Shown in pieces: positions 35,029 to 44,523 of a DNA stretch of 44,757 nucleotides (the stretch's first letter is position 1; each line of letters starts with the position of its first letter). The notes beneath the pieces are model-generated. The model saw only the letters and a program-made list of their open reading frames with translations, made no database searches and was not told where the DNA came from. Source of the DNA: Pseudoxanthomonas mexicana (GTDB lineage: Bacteria > Pseudomonadota > Gammaproteobacteria > Xanthomonadales > Xanthomonadaceae); NCBI RefSeq assembly GCF_010093385.1, contig NZ_PDWV01000034.1:1-44757 (forward strand), read 5' to 3'. Made by a program: the position numbers and the translations under genes.

Positions 35029-35144
35029 CGCGGACGGGGGCGTATTCCGATACCATGGCGGCCCGTTTACCGACCGGAGCGGCCCTGCCACGTGCGCAGC
35101 GGCGCGCATCCGGCGACCTTTCCATCCTTCGGTTGCTCCCCTGC

Positions 35145-36542
35145 ATGTTGCCCCTCGTCGCCCTGGTGGGCCGTCCCAACGTCGGCAAGTCCACCCTGGT
35201 CAATGCGCTGACCCGCAGTCGTGATGCCCTGGTGCACGACCAGCCCGGTGTCACCCGCGACCGCAACTACGGCGTCTGCCGCCTGGATGCCGATGCCCCC
35301 TTCCTGGTGGTCGACACGGGCGGCATTGCCGGCGAGGAAGAGGGCCTGGCAGGCGCCACCGCGCGCCAGGCACGCGCCGCCGCGGAAGAAGCGGACCTTG
35401 TGCTGTTCATCGTGGACGGACGCGAAGGGCCTTCCGCGCTGGACGATGAAATCCTCGCCTGGTTGCGCAAGACCGCGCGTCCGACCCTGCTGGTGATCAA
35501 CAAGATCGACGGCATCAACGAATCCACGGCGCTGGCGGACTTCGCCCGCTACGGATTCTCGGACGTCACGACCATCTCGGCCTCGCATCGCCAGGGCATC
35601 GACGACCTGTTGTCCGAGGTACACGCGCGCCTGCCGGAAGAAGGCGTCAGCGAGGCGCTGGACGACGATCCCGCCCGCATGCGCGTGGCTTTCGTCGGCC
35701 GTCCCAACGTGGGCAAATCCACGCTGGTGAATCGCCTGCTCGGCGAAGAACGCATGATCGCCTCCGAAGTGCCGGGCACCACGCGCGATTCCATCGCGGT
35801 CGACATGGAGCGCGACGGTCGCCAATATCGGCTGATCGACACCGCCGGCTTGCGCCGCAAGGGCAAGGTGGAGGAGGCGGTCGAGAAGTTCAGCGTGGTC
35901 AAGACACTGCAGGCGATAGAGCAGTGCCAAGTCGCCGTGCTGCTGCTGGATGCCACCGAAGGCGTTACCGACCAGGATGCGACCGTGCTCGGCGCCGTGC
36001 TGGACGCCGGCCGTGCGCTGGTGGTGGCGATCAACAAGTGGGACGGGCTGACCGCCTACCAGCGCGAGCAGGCCGAAGCGCTGCTGGCGCGCAAACTCGG
36101 ATTCGTCGAGTGGGCCGAGGCCGTGCGGATTTCGGCCCTGCATGGCTCGGGCCTGCGCGAACTGTTCAAGGCGATCCATCGCGCGCATGCCTCGGCGACG
36201 AAGGAGTTCGGCACCAGCGAGGTCAACAAGGCGCTGGAGATCGCGTACGAGACCAACCCGCCGCCGAGCATCCGCGGCCACGTCTCCAAGCTGCGCTACG
36301 TACACCCGGGCGGGGCCAATCCGCCGACCTTCATCGTGCATGGCACCCGCCTGAAGGTGCTGCCGGAGTCGTACAAGCGCTATCTGGAGAACTTCTTCCG
36401 CAAGCGCTTCAAGCTGGTCGGCACGCCGGTTCGGTTCATCTTCCGCGAAGGTGCCAACCCCTACGAAGGCAAGAAGAACGTGCTGACCGAGAAGCAGATC
36501 GCCAAGAAGCGCCGCCTGATCCGGCACGTCACGCGCAAGTGA
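35145..36542 (+). CDS. der: Ribosome biogenesis GTPase Der (EngA)
   Basis: Der is an essential GTPase for 50S subunit maturation. The 465-residue protein has two G domains, each with [14 protein letters not shown] and NKID in the first, DTAGL and NKWD in the second, and a C-terminal KH-like domain ([21 protein letters not shown]). ATG 35145 starts the conserved N-terminus [15 protein letters not shown]; the open frame upstream is not conserved. Its stop overlaps the GTG start of moeA. Confidence 0.96.
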   Translation: MLPLVALVGRPNVGKSTLVNALTRSRDALVHDQPGVTRDRNYGVCRLDADAPFLVVDTGGIAGEEEGLAGATARQARAAAEEADLVLFIVDGREGPSALDDEILAWLRKTARPTLLVINKIDGINESTALADFARYGFSDVTTISASHRQGIDDLLSEVHARLPEEGVSEALDDDPARMRVAFVGRPNVGKSTLVNRLLGEERMIASEVPGTTRDSIAVDMERDGRQYRLIDTAGLRRKGKVEEAVEKFSVVKTLQAIEQCQVAVLLLDATEGVTDQDATVLGAVLDAGRALVVAINKWDGLTAYQREQAEALLARKLGFVEWAEAVRISALHGSGLRELFKAIHRAHASATKEFGTSEVNKALEIAYETNPPPSIRGHVSKLRYVHPGGANPPTFIVHGTRLKVLPESYKRYLENFFRKRFKLVGTPVRFIFREGANPYEGKKNVLTEKQIAKKRRLIRHVTRK

Positions 36543-37756
36543 GCGCGTACCCCACCCGCATCGCCGTCGATGAAGCCATCGCGCTGATCTGGGACGCGGC
36601 GCGGTCGCGCCGCCTGGGTAGCGAGTCTCTCGCGTTCAATCGTGCCAGCGGCCGCGTGCTGGCCGATGCGGTTCGCGCGCCGATCGACCTGCCGTCGTTC
36701 GACAACAGCCGGATGGACGGCGTGGCGTTCGCGCATGCCAGCCTCGCTTCCGAGGGCCCGACACGCCTGCGGCTGGTGGGACAACAGTACGCGGGTGTGG
36801 CCCAGGGGCTGCGCGTCGGTCCCGGCGAATGCGTCCGCATCACGACAGGCGCGCCCTTGCCCGAGGGCACCGACACGGTCGCCATCCGTGAAGACATCAT
36901 CGAAACAGACGGTGGCATCGAGGTCCCGGCAGGCGTACGGCCTGGCGCGGATGTGCGGCGTATCGGCGAGGACGTGACCGCAGGTACCGAGGTGATGCGC
37001 AAGGGCCAGGTGCTGACCCCCGCGCGGATCGGACTGGCCGCAGCCCTGGGCCTGGCGACGCTGCCGGTGGCACGGCGCCCCACGGTGGCCGTGTTCACCA
37101 CCGGCGACGAACTGGTGGAACCCGGCCTGCCGCTGCGGCCCGGGCAGGTCTACAACAGCAACCGCGACCTGCTGATGGGCCTGCTGCGCGCCGAGGGCCT
37201 GGAGCCGACCGCATGGCCCACGCTGCCCGACGACCCCGAGCGCATGCAGGTCATGCTGGCCGACGCCGCTTCGGCGTTCGATGTGGTCATCACCAGCGGG
37301 GGCGTGTCGGCGGGGCAGAAGGACCATCTTCCCGGTTTGCTGGGCGCCCACGGCCGCATCGCGTTCTGGAAGGTGCGCATGAAACCGGGCATGCCGGTCC
37401 TGTTCGGTGAGTGGGACCGTGCGCTGTTCCTCTGCCTGCCCGGCAACCCGGTATCGACCCTGGCCACGCTGCTCACGCTCGGTCGCGCGCTGTTGGACGG
37501 CCTGCAGGGGCGTGACGACCCGCGACCTGCCTGGCAGGCGCATCTGGGCGCCGCCTGGCGCAAGGGACACGCCCGGCTGGAATTCCTGCGCGGCGAGCTG
37601 ATGCCCGATGGCCGTGGCGGCCTGCGTGTGCTGCCGAATGCCGCCGACGCGTCCCACCAGCTGCGGGCGGCCGCCGACAGCAATGCCCTGATCGTGCTGC
37701 CGGAAGGCGTGCATGACTATGCCGAAGGCGATGTGGTCGACGTCATCCCGTACTGA
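36539..37756 (+). CDS. moeA: Molybdopterin molybdenumtransferase MoeA
   Basis: MoeA inserts molybdate into molybdopterin-AMP to finish the molybdenum cofactor. The 405-residue protein has [61 protein letters not shown] and LPGNPVST, all conserved. The start is GTG 36539, overlapping the der stop as GTGA, giving the expected N-terminus. Next is MoeB, which acts earlier in the pathway. Cytoplasmic. Confidence 0.94.
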   Translation: MSAYPTRIAVDEAIALIWDAARSRRLGSESLAFNRASGRVLADAVRAPIDLPSFDNSRMDGVAFAHASLASEGPTRLRLVGQQYAGVAQGLRVGPGECVRITTGAPLPEGTDTVAIREDIIETDGGIEVPAGVRPGADVRRIGEDVTAGTEVMRKGQVLTPARIGLAAALGLATLPVARRPTVAVFTTGDELVEPGLPLRPGQVYNSNRDLLMGLLRAEGLEPTAWPTLPDDPERMQVMLADAASAFDVVITSGGVSAGQKDHLPGLLGAHGRIAFWKVRMKPGMPVLFGEWDRALFLCLPGNPVSTLATLLTLGRALLDGLQGRDDPRPAWQAHLGAAWRKGHARLEFLRGELMPDGRGGLRVLPNAADASHQLRAAADSNALIVLPEGVHDYAEGDVVDVIPY

Positions 37757-37818
37757 CGGCGACACCGCGTTCCAGTCAGAGCGCCGCCGTCGTGCGTCCC
37801 TTGCGTGATAATCCCGGC

Positions 37819-38955
37819 ATGACGATCCGAGCCATTTCCCCAGACGACGTCGCTTCATGGCTTGCCGAAGGTGCGGTGTTCATCGACGTGCGTGAGGATC
37901 ACGAACGTGCCAGAGGACAGGCGGTCGGCGCGCGCGGCGTCGCGAAGGCGCAGTTGCTGGCGGAACCGGACCGCCACCTTCCGGGCCGCGACGCGCCCGT
38001 CGTGCTGATCTGCCAGATGGGCGGACGCTCGATGGACGCTGCGCGTGCGCTCGAAGCTGCAGGCTACACGCGTCTGGCGTCCGTGGAAGGCGGTACACAG
38101 CGCTGGCAGGACGAGGGGCGGCCGATGGTTCGTCCGATCATGTCCGCTGAAACGATCGATTTCAACGAGCGTTACTCGCGACACCTGCTGCTGCAGGAAG
38201 TGGGCGCGGAAGGGCAGCGGCGACTCGAAGGCTCGCGGGTGCTGATGATCGGTGCGGGCGGCCTGGGATCGCCGGCGGCGTTCTACCTGGCGGCGGCCGG
38301 AGTGGGCCATCTGCGGATCGCCGATGACGACGTGGTGGACCGCAGCAATCTGCAGCGGCAGATCCTGCATACCGAAGCGCGCATCGGCGAACCGAAGGTG
38401 GCATCGGCGCAGGCCACGCTCGGTGCGCTCAATCCGCGGACGCAGGTCGAAGCGATGCAGGCGCGCGTCACCTCCGACAACATCGAGCGTCTGCTGGACG
38501 GCGTGGACGTGGTGCTGGATGGCGCGGACAACTTCCCGGTGCGCTACCTGCTCAACGATGCCTGCGTGAAGCTGGGCATCCCCTTGGTGTATGGCGCAGT
38601 GCAGCGGTTCGAAGGGCAGGTGAGCGTCTTCGATGCGGGCCGCCATCGTGGCGAACTGCCCTGCTACCGCTGCCTGTTCCCGGAGCCGCCGCCACCGGAG
38701 TTCGCACCGAACTGCGCGGAGGCCGGCGTGCTGGGTGTGCTGCCGGGCGTGATCGGCCTGCTGCAGGCCACCGAGGTCGTGAAGCTGTTGCTTGGGATCG
38801 GCGATTCGTTGGCCGGGCGGCTGCTGCAGTTCGATGCGCTGTCCATGCGCTTCCGCGAGACACGCCTGCGCCATGATCCGGGCTGCGCGGTATGCGCGGT
38901 TGGCCGGCCGTTCCCCGGCTACATCGATTACGCCGCATTCTGCCGGGCAGGCTAG
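37819..38955 (+). CDS. moeB: Molybdopterin-synthase adenylyltransferase MoeB with N-terminal rhodanese domain
   Basis: MoeB adenylates the C-terminus of MoaD so that it can be thiocarboxylated. The 378-residue protein is longer than E. coli MoeB because residues 1 to about 105 are a rhodanese domain with DVRED and the active loop CQMGGRS (Cys about 65). The adenylation domain follows: YSRHLLLQEVG, GAGGLGSPAAFYLA, RSNLQRQILH, DGADNFPVRYLLND, and the zinc cysteines CYRC and CAVC. The fusion could supply the sulfur directly. ATG 37819 is chosen just before the rhodanese start. Its stop abuts the convergent AraC gene stop with no gap. Confidence 0.93.
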   Translation: MTIRAISPDDVASWLAEGAVFIDVREDHERARGQAVGARGVAKAQLLAEPDRHLPGRDAPVVLICQMGGRSMDAARALEAAGYTRLASVEGGTQRWQDEGRPMVRPIMSAETIDFNERYSRHLLLQEVGAEGQRRLEGSRVLMIGAGGLGSPAAFYLAAAGVGHLRIADDDVVDRSNLQRQILHTEARIGEPKVASAQATLGALNPRTQVEAMQARVTSDNIERLLDGVDVVLDGADNFPVRYLLNDACVKLGIPLVYGAVQRFEGQVSVFDAGRHRGELPCYRCLFPEPPPPEFAPNCAEAGVLGVLPGVIGLLQATEVVKLLLGIGDSLAGRLLQFDALSMRFRETRLRHDPGCAVCAVGRPFPGYIDYAAFCRAG

Positions 38956-39906
38956 TCAGTCCAGCGGGCGCATTCTCAGGCCCTCGCGGAACTGGCGGGG
39001 CGTGATGCCGGTGTCGCGCTTGAACGCCGCGCTCAGGTGGCTGTGGCTGGCGAAGCCGCAGGCGAGGGCGATGCCGGTGATGTCCTCGTTGCGGGTGAGC
39101 AGGTCCCAGCGCGCACGCCGCAGGCGCTGCGCCAGGATGTACTGCGTCGGCGTGGTGCCGAAGGTGCGCCGGAACGCGATCAGCAGCTGGTGCACGCTCA
39201 TGCCGGCCAGCGTCGCCAGGTCCGCCAGCGCGATGCGCTGGGCCAGGGCGCTTTCGATATGGTCGCTCAGTCGCCGCGCGACGGCGGGTGCGAGCGCGGT
39301 CGGCACCGACGCGGGAAGGGCAGGGAGCCGATAAGCCGCGTACAGGTGCTGGAGCAGGAGCAGCTGCAGGCGCTCGGCCATCATGGCCGACAGGTCGTCG
39401 TCCTGCTGGCTGAGCCGACCCAGGCGCGGGACGCTGTAGGGGAGGAATTCATCGCGGTGGCCCAGGCGCGGCATCAGCGCTTCGATGGGCGCGCGCCGGT
39501 CCACGCCGATGTCCACGTTCGCCACGGGCGAGATGCGCAATTCGGCGTAGGTGATGACCTGTCCCGACGCCTGGCTGGCGTAGCGCTTTCCCGCCGGGAC
39601 CAGCCAGATGTCGCCCGGTGAAGGTGGCATGTGGGTCGCGCCGACGCCGTCGATCTCGGTGTCCAGTTCGCGCATCGAGCCGCCCAGGTGGACGATGACG
39701 GTGTGGCGCGGCTCATCGATGGCCCAGAGCGTGCGTTGGCGTATGTCTTCCTTGCAGAGCAGCAGCTCCACGCCTGGCCAGTGCGCCTGCGCCAGCACGC
39801 GGTATTGCGGGATCTGACCGGGTTCCGGGTCGGCAACTGTCGCTGGTGCAGCGTGCGCTCCACTAATGTGATTTGAGACCGGAGAATTTGATAGCGGACG
39901 GGACAT
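38956..39906 (-). CDS. AraC-family transcriptional regulator
   Basis: This 316-residue regulator has a C-terminal AraC domain of two helix-turn-helix units (IALADLATLAGMSVHQLL, and DITGIALACGFASHSHLS followed by AFKRDTGITPRQFR), typical of the family. The N-terminal part is a cupin-like sensor (HTVIVHLGGSMRELD, DIWLVPAGKRYA). The start at 39906 is the longest option; a start further in is possible. It is divergent from the short-chain dehydrogenase at 40017, so regulation of that gene is a fair inference. Confidence 0.88.
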   Translation of the reverse strand: MSRPLSNSPVSNHISGAHAAPATVADPEPGQIPQYRVLAQAHWPGVELLLCKEDIRQRTLWAIDEPRHTVIVHLGGSMRELDTEIDGVGATHMPPSPGDIWLVPAGKRYASQASGQVITYAELRISPVANVDIGVDRRAPIEALMPRLGHRDEFLPYSVPRLGRLSQQDDDLSAMMAERLQLLLLQHLYAAYRLPALPASVPTALAPAVARRLSDHIESALAQRIALADLATLAGMSVHQLLIAFRRTFGTTPTQYILAQRLRRARWDLLTRNEDITGIALACGFASHSHLSAAFKRDTGITPRQFREGLRMRPLD

Positions 39907-40016
39907 CGTGAAAGCCGCAGGAATCCGTTCACCTCATCTTAGACGTGCCTCGTCGCGCTTGCCCACTCTGTCGTTGGGTATCGCCGCGAGATCCCGTCCC
40001 AAGCCAGGAGCATTTC
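39907..40016. promoter_or_regulatory. Divergent promoter region, AraC gene and SDR gene
   Basis: This 110-base gap must hold the dehydrogenase promoter and an AraC-type operator if the regulator acts on its neighbour. An AGGAG ribosome site lies before ATG 40017. I could not assign -35/-10 elements or a clear repeat with confidence. Confidence 0.4.
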
Positions 40017-40790
40017 ATGACTGATCATTCCATTCGGGGCAAAGTCGCCTTGATCGCCGGTGGCGCCAAGAATCTCGGCGGCTTGATCGCCCGCGACCTC
40101 GCGCAACAGGGTGCTGCCGCCGTCGCGATCCATTACAACAGCGACGCGAGCCGGGCCGATGCGGAGAAGACCGTTGCCGCGATCCGCGATGCCGGCGCGC
40201 GCGCCGTCGCGCTGCAGGGCAACCTGACCACGGCAGGCGGCGTCGAACGCCTGTTCGCCGATACCGTCGCCGCCGTGGGGCGGCCGGACATCGCCATCAA
40301 CACGGTCGGCAAGGTGCTGAAGAAACCGATCACGGACATCAGCGAAGCCGAGTACGACGAGATGGCTGCGGTGAACGCCAAGGCCGCCTTCTTCTTCCTC
40401 AAGGAGGCCGGTCGCCACGTCAACGACAACGGCAAGGTCGTCACGCTGGTGACGTCGCTGCTGGGGGCGTTCACGCCGTTCTATGCCTCGTACGCAGGTA
40501 CCAAGGCGCCGGTGGAGCATTTCACCCGGGCCGCAGCCAAGGAATTCGGTGCGCGCGGGATCTCGGTGACGGCCGTAGGTCCCGGCCCGATGGATACGCC
40601 GTTCTTCTACCCGGCTGAAGGGGAAGACGCCGTGGCGTACCACAAGACCGCAGCCGCGCTGTCGCCCTTCAGCAAGACCGGCCTGACGGATATCCAGGAC
40701 GTGGTGCCCTTCATCCGCCACCTGGTGAGCGACGGCTGGTGGATCACGGGGCAGACGATCCTCATCAACGGCGGCTACACCACCAAGTGA
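40017..40790 (+). CDS. Short-chain dehydrogenase/reductase
   Basis: This 257-residue SDR has the nucleotide site VALIAGGAKNLGGLIARDLA (a variant of TGxxxGxG), NTVGKV in place of NNAG, the catalytic YxxxK (YAGTK) with a Ser upstream (VTSLLG), and a typical end (WITGQTILINGGYTTK). It reduces or oxidises an alcohol or carbonyl with NAD(P); the substrate is not readable. ATG 40017 has a good AGGAG. It is divergent from the AraC gene, a common regulator-target pair. Confidence 0.9.
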   Translation: MTDHSIRGKVALIAGGAKNLGGLIARDLAQQGAAAVAIHYNSDASRADAEKTVAAIRDAGARAVALQGNLTTAGGVERLFADTVAAVGRPDIAINTVGKVLKKPITDISEAEYDEMAAVNAKAAFFFLKEAGRHVNDNGKVVTLVTSLLGAFTPFYASYAGTKAPVEHFTRAAAKEFGARGISVTAVGPGPMDTPFFYPAEGEDAVAYHKTAAALSPFSKTGLTDIQDVVPFIRHLVSDGWWITGQTILINGGYTTK

Positions 40791-40876
40791 AGGGGGAGGG
40801 CGCGCTTGCCCTCTCCACATCCCGGCCATCGCTGCGTTACCGTGGGCGAACTCGCCCACTCCATGGAGCAAGCACC

Positions 40877-41128
40877 ATGCGGACCCTGTTGTTCATCGTT
40901 GTCGGGCTGGTGATCGTGGGGATCGCTCTATGGTCGGCGGGCATTGCCAAGCGTCGCCTCGCGGCGGCGCTGTTTACCGTGGGCTGGCTGGCGGCCGTGA
41001 TCTGGAACCTGCGCACCGGCATGTCCCATGGCTATTCGCTGCAGGAGGAGTTGCCGATCCAGCTGCTGATCTTCGCGGTGCCGGTGGCGGCCGGCTGGCT
41101 GCTGGCGTGGAAGGCGCCGGCGCGCTGA
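40877..41128 (+). CDS. Small membrane protein of unknown function
   Basis: This 83-residue protein has three hydrophobic stretches (LLFIVVGLVIVGIALW, LAAALFTVGWLAAVIW and LLIFAVPVAAGWLLAW), so probably three membrane helices, with the basic AKRRLA between the first two. I do not recognise the family. A GGAGC precedes ATG 40877. It lies between the dehydrogenase and the broken ltrA, all on the plus strand. Confidence 0.7.
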   Translation: MRTLLFIVVGLVIVGIALWSAGIAKRRLAAALFTVGWLAAVIWNLRTGMSHGYSLQEELPIQLLIFAVPVAAGWLLAWKAPAR

Positions 41129-41156
41129 TGCTTCCTGTCCTTCGGGAGTGCCGTCC

Positions 41157-41525
41157 TTGACCGCTCGTATCCATCCCTTGCTGCGCACGCCAGGCCAGCC
41201 GGCGAAAGTCGCCAGCGTCGAGCTGTTCTTCGATCTGGTCTATGTGTTCGCCGTCACCCAGCTGTCCCACCACCTGCTGGAGCACCTGACACCTCTGGGC
41301 GTCCTGCAGACGGCGATACTCTGGTTCGCCCTCTGGCTCGGCTGGCGATACACGGCCTGGGTCAGCTACTGGCTCACCTTGAGACGCCGGTACAGTGGCC
41401 ACGACGTTCCGGGTGCGGATGACGGTGTGGGCGGCGTTGCCTGTTCGTCGCCGACACCATGCAACGATGATGGAGCACGGCTGAGACATTCGCGTCGGGC
41501 GACATCCAGTAGACTCGCGGCATGA
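41157..41525 (+). pseudogene. ltrA: Truncated LtrA-family (low temperature requirement A) gene
   Basis: Residues encoded from about 41157 to 41383 match the start of the LtrA membrane protein family: VASVELFFDLVYVFAVTQLS, then a helix with WLGWRYTAWVSYW. LtrA proteins are normally around 350-400 residues with about ten membrane segments. Here the similarity stops after roughly 75 residues and an unrelated, Arg/Ser-rich sequence runs to the stop at 41525, overlapping the next gene. Other frames do not restore it. TTG 41157 has GGGAG eight bases upstream; GTG 41148 is also possible. It is probably a deletion remnant, or an assembly join. Confidence 0.7.
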
Positions 41526-43363
41526 GTGCAGAATCGGGTGCCAGCCAACTGGTGAGTGTCGTCGCCCTGCTGGGTGCGGCGGTGGTGACGGTGCCGATCT
41601 TCCGGCGCCTGGGAGTGGGCTCGGGGCTGGGTTACCTGGCGGCCGGCCTCGCGATCGGGCCGGTCGGACTGAAATGGTTCAACGACCCGCAATCCATCCT
41701 GCACGTCGCCGAACTGGGCGTGGTGATGTTCCTGTTTGTCATCGGCCTGGAAATGCGGCCCAGCCATCTGTGGAGCCTGCGCAGGCAGATCTTCGGCCTG
41801 GGCACACTGCAGATCGCGTTGTGCACGGTGCTGCTGACCTGCGTGGGGCTGGCGTTCGGCTATCCCTTGGCCGTGTCTTTCATCGGCGGCATGGGATTCG
41901 TGCTGACATCGACGGCGGTGGTGATGCAGCTGCTCGCCGAACGGGGCGACGTCGCCTTGCCGCACGGGCAGAAGGTGGTCTCGATCCTGCTGTTCGAAGA
42001 CCTGCTGATCGTGCCGCTGCTGGTGTTGGTGGCCTTCATGTCGCCGCAAGTGGTGCAGCCGGAGGAGGGCTCGCGCTGGCTGGCAATCGGCATCGGCGTG
42101 GCCTCGCTGGCCGGCCTGATCGCCGCGGGCATCTGGCTGCTCAACCCCTTGTTCCGCGTGCTGGCGGCGGCCAAGGCGCGCGAAGTGATGACGGCAGCGG
42201 CGTTGCTCGTCGTGCTGGGGGCGGCGCTGCTGATGCAACTGGGCGGGTTGTCGATGGCGATGGGCGCCTTCCTGGCGGGCGTGCTGTTGTCGGAATCGAC
42301 CTTCCGCCACCAGATCGAAGCCGACATCGAACCGTTCCGCGGCATCCTGCTGGGCCTGTTTTTCCTGGGCGTAGGCATGGCGCTGGACCTGGGCGTGGTG
42401 GCGAGCAACTGGCCGCTGATCGTCGGCGCGGTACTGGCGATGATGGTGGTCAAGGCCGCGTGCATCTACGTCGTCGCGCGGGTGACCCGCAGTCCCCATG
42501 CCGAAGCGCTGGATCGTGCGGTGCTGATGGCGCAGGGTGGCGAGTTCGCCTTCGTGCTGTTCGCCGCTGCGGCCGCGGCCGGGATCATCGATGCGACCGT
42601 CAACGCCAACCTCACCGCCATCGTGGTGCTGTCGATGGCGCTGACGCCGCTGTTCGTGCTGCTGCTGCGCCGCTACACCCACCCGGACGCGCCGTCGATG
42701 GAAGGCATCGAGGAGGCCAATGGCCTCAGCGGCAGCGTGCTGATCATCGGCTTCGGCCGTTTCGGCCAGGTGATGAGCCAGTCGCTGCTCGCCCGCGACG
42801 TGGACGTGACCATCATCGACACCGACATCGAGATGATCCGCAACGCCGAGGAATTCGGCTTCAAGATCTACTACGGCGACGGCACCCGGCTGGACGTGCT
42901 GCGGGCCTGCGGTGCGCAGACCGCCCAGTCCATCGCGATCTGCGTCGACGACAAGGACGCGGCCAGCCGTATCGTCGAACTGGTCAGGCACGAGTTTCCG
43001 CAGGCCCAGGTGCTGGTGCGCTCGTTCGACCGCGAGCATTCGCTCGCGCTGATCGGCGCAGGGGTCGATTACCAGATCCGTGAGACGTTCGAGTCCGCGG
43101 TGGAGTTCGGCAAGGCGGCGCTGATGAGCGTGGGCGCGTCGCGAGAGGATGCGGAAACCATCGCCCTGGAAATCCGCAGGCGCGACGCCGAACGGCTGGA
43201 ACTGGAGATCGCCGGCGGCGACCTGCGTTCCGGTATCCCGGCGCTGTACGGCAACGCGAAACACACCAAGCCGACCCCGACGCCCTTCACCAAGCCCAAG
43301 CGCGAAGCGAAGGCACTCAACGAAGAAGCCGCCGAGATCATCGGCGAGGAAGAAGAGGAATAG
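41522..43363 (+). CDS. CPA2 monovalent cation:proton antiporter with TrkA-N domain (KefB/KefC-like)
   Basis: This 613-residue inner-membrane protein has about twelve helices of the Na+/H+ exchanger fold (GLGYLAAGLAIGPVGL, AELGVVMFLFVIGLEMRP, GLSMAMGAFLAGVLLSES, GILLGLFFLGVGMALDL), then an RCK/TrkA-N nucleotide-binding domain (VLIIGFGRFGQVMSQSLL, YYGDGTRLDVL). The tail is Lys/Pro-rich and ends with five Glu. The family exports K+ or exchanges Na+/K+ for protons; glutathione gating as in Kef is not shown. ATG 41522 overlaps the ltrA remnant stop by four bases. Confidence 0.92.
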   Translation: MSAESGASQLVSVVALLGAAVVTVPIFRRLGVGSGLGYLAAGLAIGPVGLKWFNDPQSILHVAELGVVMFLFVIGLEMRPSHLWSLRRQIFGLGTLQIALCTVLLTCVGLAFGYPLAVSFIGGMGFVLTSTAVVMQLLAERGDVALPHGQKVVSILLFEDLLIVPLLVLVAFMSPQVVQPEEGSRWLAIGIGVASLAGLIAAGIWLLNPLFRVLAAAKAREVMTAAALLVVLGAALLMQLGGLSMAMGAFLAGVLLSESTFRHQIEADIEPFRGILLGLFFLGVGMALDLGVVASNWPLIVGAVLAMMVVKAACIYVVARVTRSPHAEALDRAVLMAQGGEFAFVLFAAAAAAGIIDATVNANLTAIVVLSMALTPLFVLLLRRYTHPDAPSMEGIEEANGLSGSVLIIGFGRFGQVMSQSLLARDVDVTIIDTDIEMIRNAEEFGFKIYYGDGTRLDVLRACGAQTAQSIAICVDDKDAASRIVELVRHEFPQAQVLVRSFDREHSLALIGAGVDYQIRETFESAVEFGKAALMSVGASREDAETIALEIRRRDAERLELEIAGGDLRSGIPALYGNAKHTKPTPTPFTKPKREAKALNEEAAEIIGEEEEE

Positions 43364-43372
43364 CCGGCGCGC

Positions 43373-44164
43373 TCAGTCGCCGCCCATCGCCAGGAAATCG
43401 CCGATGGCCGACCAGTAGGCCGGGTCGAGCGACAGGTCGTCGTGGCCAGCCGCGGGGAACTCCACCACCTGTGCCGGCCGCCCCAGCGCCTTGAGCAGCC
43501 GGTCGGTGTGCGCGGGTGGCACCACCTGGTCCTGGCCCGCGCGCAGGACCAACAGTCGCCCCTGGTGGCGCGGGAGGCGCAAGGCCGAGTCGTACCGGTC
43601 GCGAAGCAGCAGGCCGACCGGGAACATCGGGTAGTACGCCTGTGCGACCGCTGCCAGGCTGTCGAACGGGGTCACCAGCACCAGGGTGGGCACCCGGCGT
43701 TCGGCGGCGACAAAGGTCGCCACGCCACTGCCCAGACTGCGACCGGCTACCGCGACATGGCCGCCGGCATGCCGTTTCGCGATGTCGTCATGCAGGGCCA
43801 GCGCATCGGCCAGCAGGTGGGTTTCCGTCGGTTCGCCATCGCTGGCCCCATAACCCCGGTATGCGACCAGATACACCGTGTGCGAGGGCAGGGCGCGCGT
43901 GAACGCTTCCCGGTTTCCCTCGACCGATTCGGCATTGCCGCCGAAGTAGAGCAGGGCGTCCCGGCGGCCGGGATTGACGACCCAGCCGCGCAGGACCACG
44001 TCCTGCCGCGCCAGGGCGAAGTCCGTCTGCGCGGCGTTCACGCGGGTGAACTGGGGGTAGTAGATCAGCCGTCGCTGCTGCAGGTACAGCAGCGCGCACA
44101 GGGCGACATAGACAACGAGGACGGCGCCGGCACCCCATGCCAGCATCCGGCACGGCCTAGCCAT
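43373..44164 (-). CDS. Alpha/beta hydrolase, membrane anchored
   Basis: This 263-residue protein has an N-terminal helix (MLAWGAGAVLVVYVALCALL) that is a signal anchor, then RRLIYYP, common to the BEM46/ABHD13-like hydrolases. The nucleophile elbow is GRSLGSG, with an Asp in RAGQDQVVPP and a His near the end (AAGHDDLSL), completing the triad. The catalytic domain should face the periplasm. Substrate unknown. Its start overlaps the DUF1244 stop by eight bases; its own stop is nine bases from the convergent antiporter stop. Confidence 0.88.
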   Translation of the reverse strand: MARPCRMLAWGAGAVLVVYVALCALLYLQQRRLIYYPQFTRVNAAQTDFALARQDVVLRGWVVNPGRRDALLYFGGNAESVEGNREAFTRALPSHTVYLVAYRGYGASDGEPTETHLLADALALHDDIAKRHAGGHVAVAGRSLGSGVATFVAAERRVPTLVLVTPFDSLAAVAQAYYPMFPVGLLLRDRYDSALRLPRHQGRLLVLRAGQDQVVPPAHTDRLLKALGRPAQVVEFPAAGHDDLSLDPAYWSAIGDFLAMGGD

Positions 44165-44453
44165 GCCGCTCCTGCGCGGCCTTGAACGCGGCCAGCTGTT
44201 CCGGCGTGGCCTCGTGCTGGTGGCGTGCTTTCCAGTCGGCGAAGGGCATACCGTAGATGCGTTCGCGCGCCTGGTCCTTGTCCATCGCCACGCCGGCCTC
44301 GTGGGCGGCCTCGCGGTACCAGTCGGCCAGGCAGTTGCGGCAGAAACCGGCCAGGATCATCAGGTCGATGTTCTGCACATCGGTGCGCTCCTCGTTGAGG
44401 TGCTTGAGCAGGCGGCGGAAGGCGGCGGCTTCCAGGGCGTCGGTGTCGGTCAT
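44157..44453 (-). CDS. DUF1244 family protein
   Basis: This 98-residue cytoplasmic protein contains the conserved core [20 protein letters not shown] and [17 protein letters not shown] of the DUF1244 family, which has solved structures but no firm function. ATG 44453 gives the family length; the longer frame from 44615 runs through the divergent folD region. It shares a transcript with the alpha/beta hydrolase through an overlap. Confidence 0.9.
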   Translation of the reverse strand: MTDTDALEAAAFRRLLKHLNEERTDVQNIDLMILAGFCRNCLADWYREAAHEAGVAMDKDQARERIYGMPFADWKARHQHEATPEQLAAFKAAQERHG

Positions 44454-44523
44454 GGGGCTGGCGGGTCGCGTTGGGATGGGGGAATCGGGGACAATAGGGG
44501 CCGACTCTACACCGCGCTTCCCC

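Noticed and set aside
40794-40831. Hairpin with wobble pairs after the short-chain dehydrogenase
   Set aside because: Imperfect stem and no T tract.
41366-43264. A 632-codon minus-strand open frame antisense to the antiporter
   Set aside because: Gln/His/Arg-rich shadow of a real CPA2 gene.
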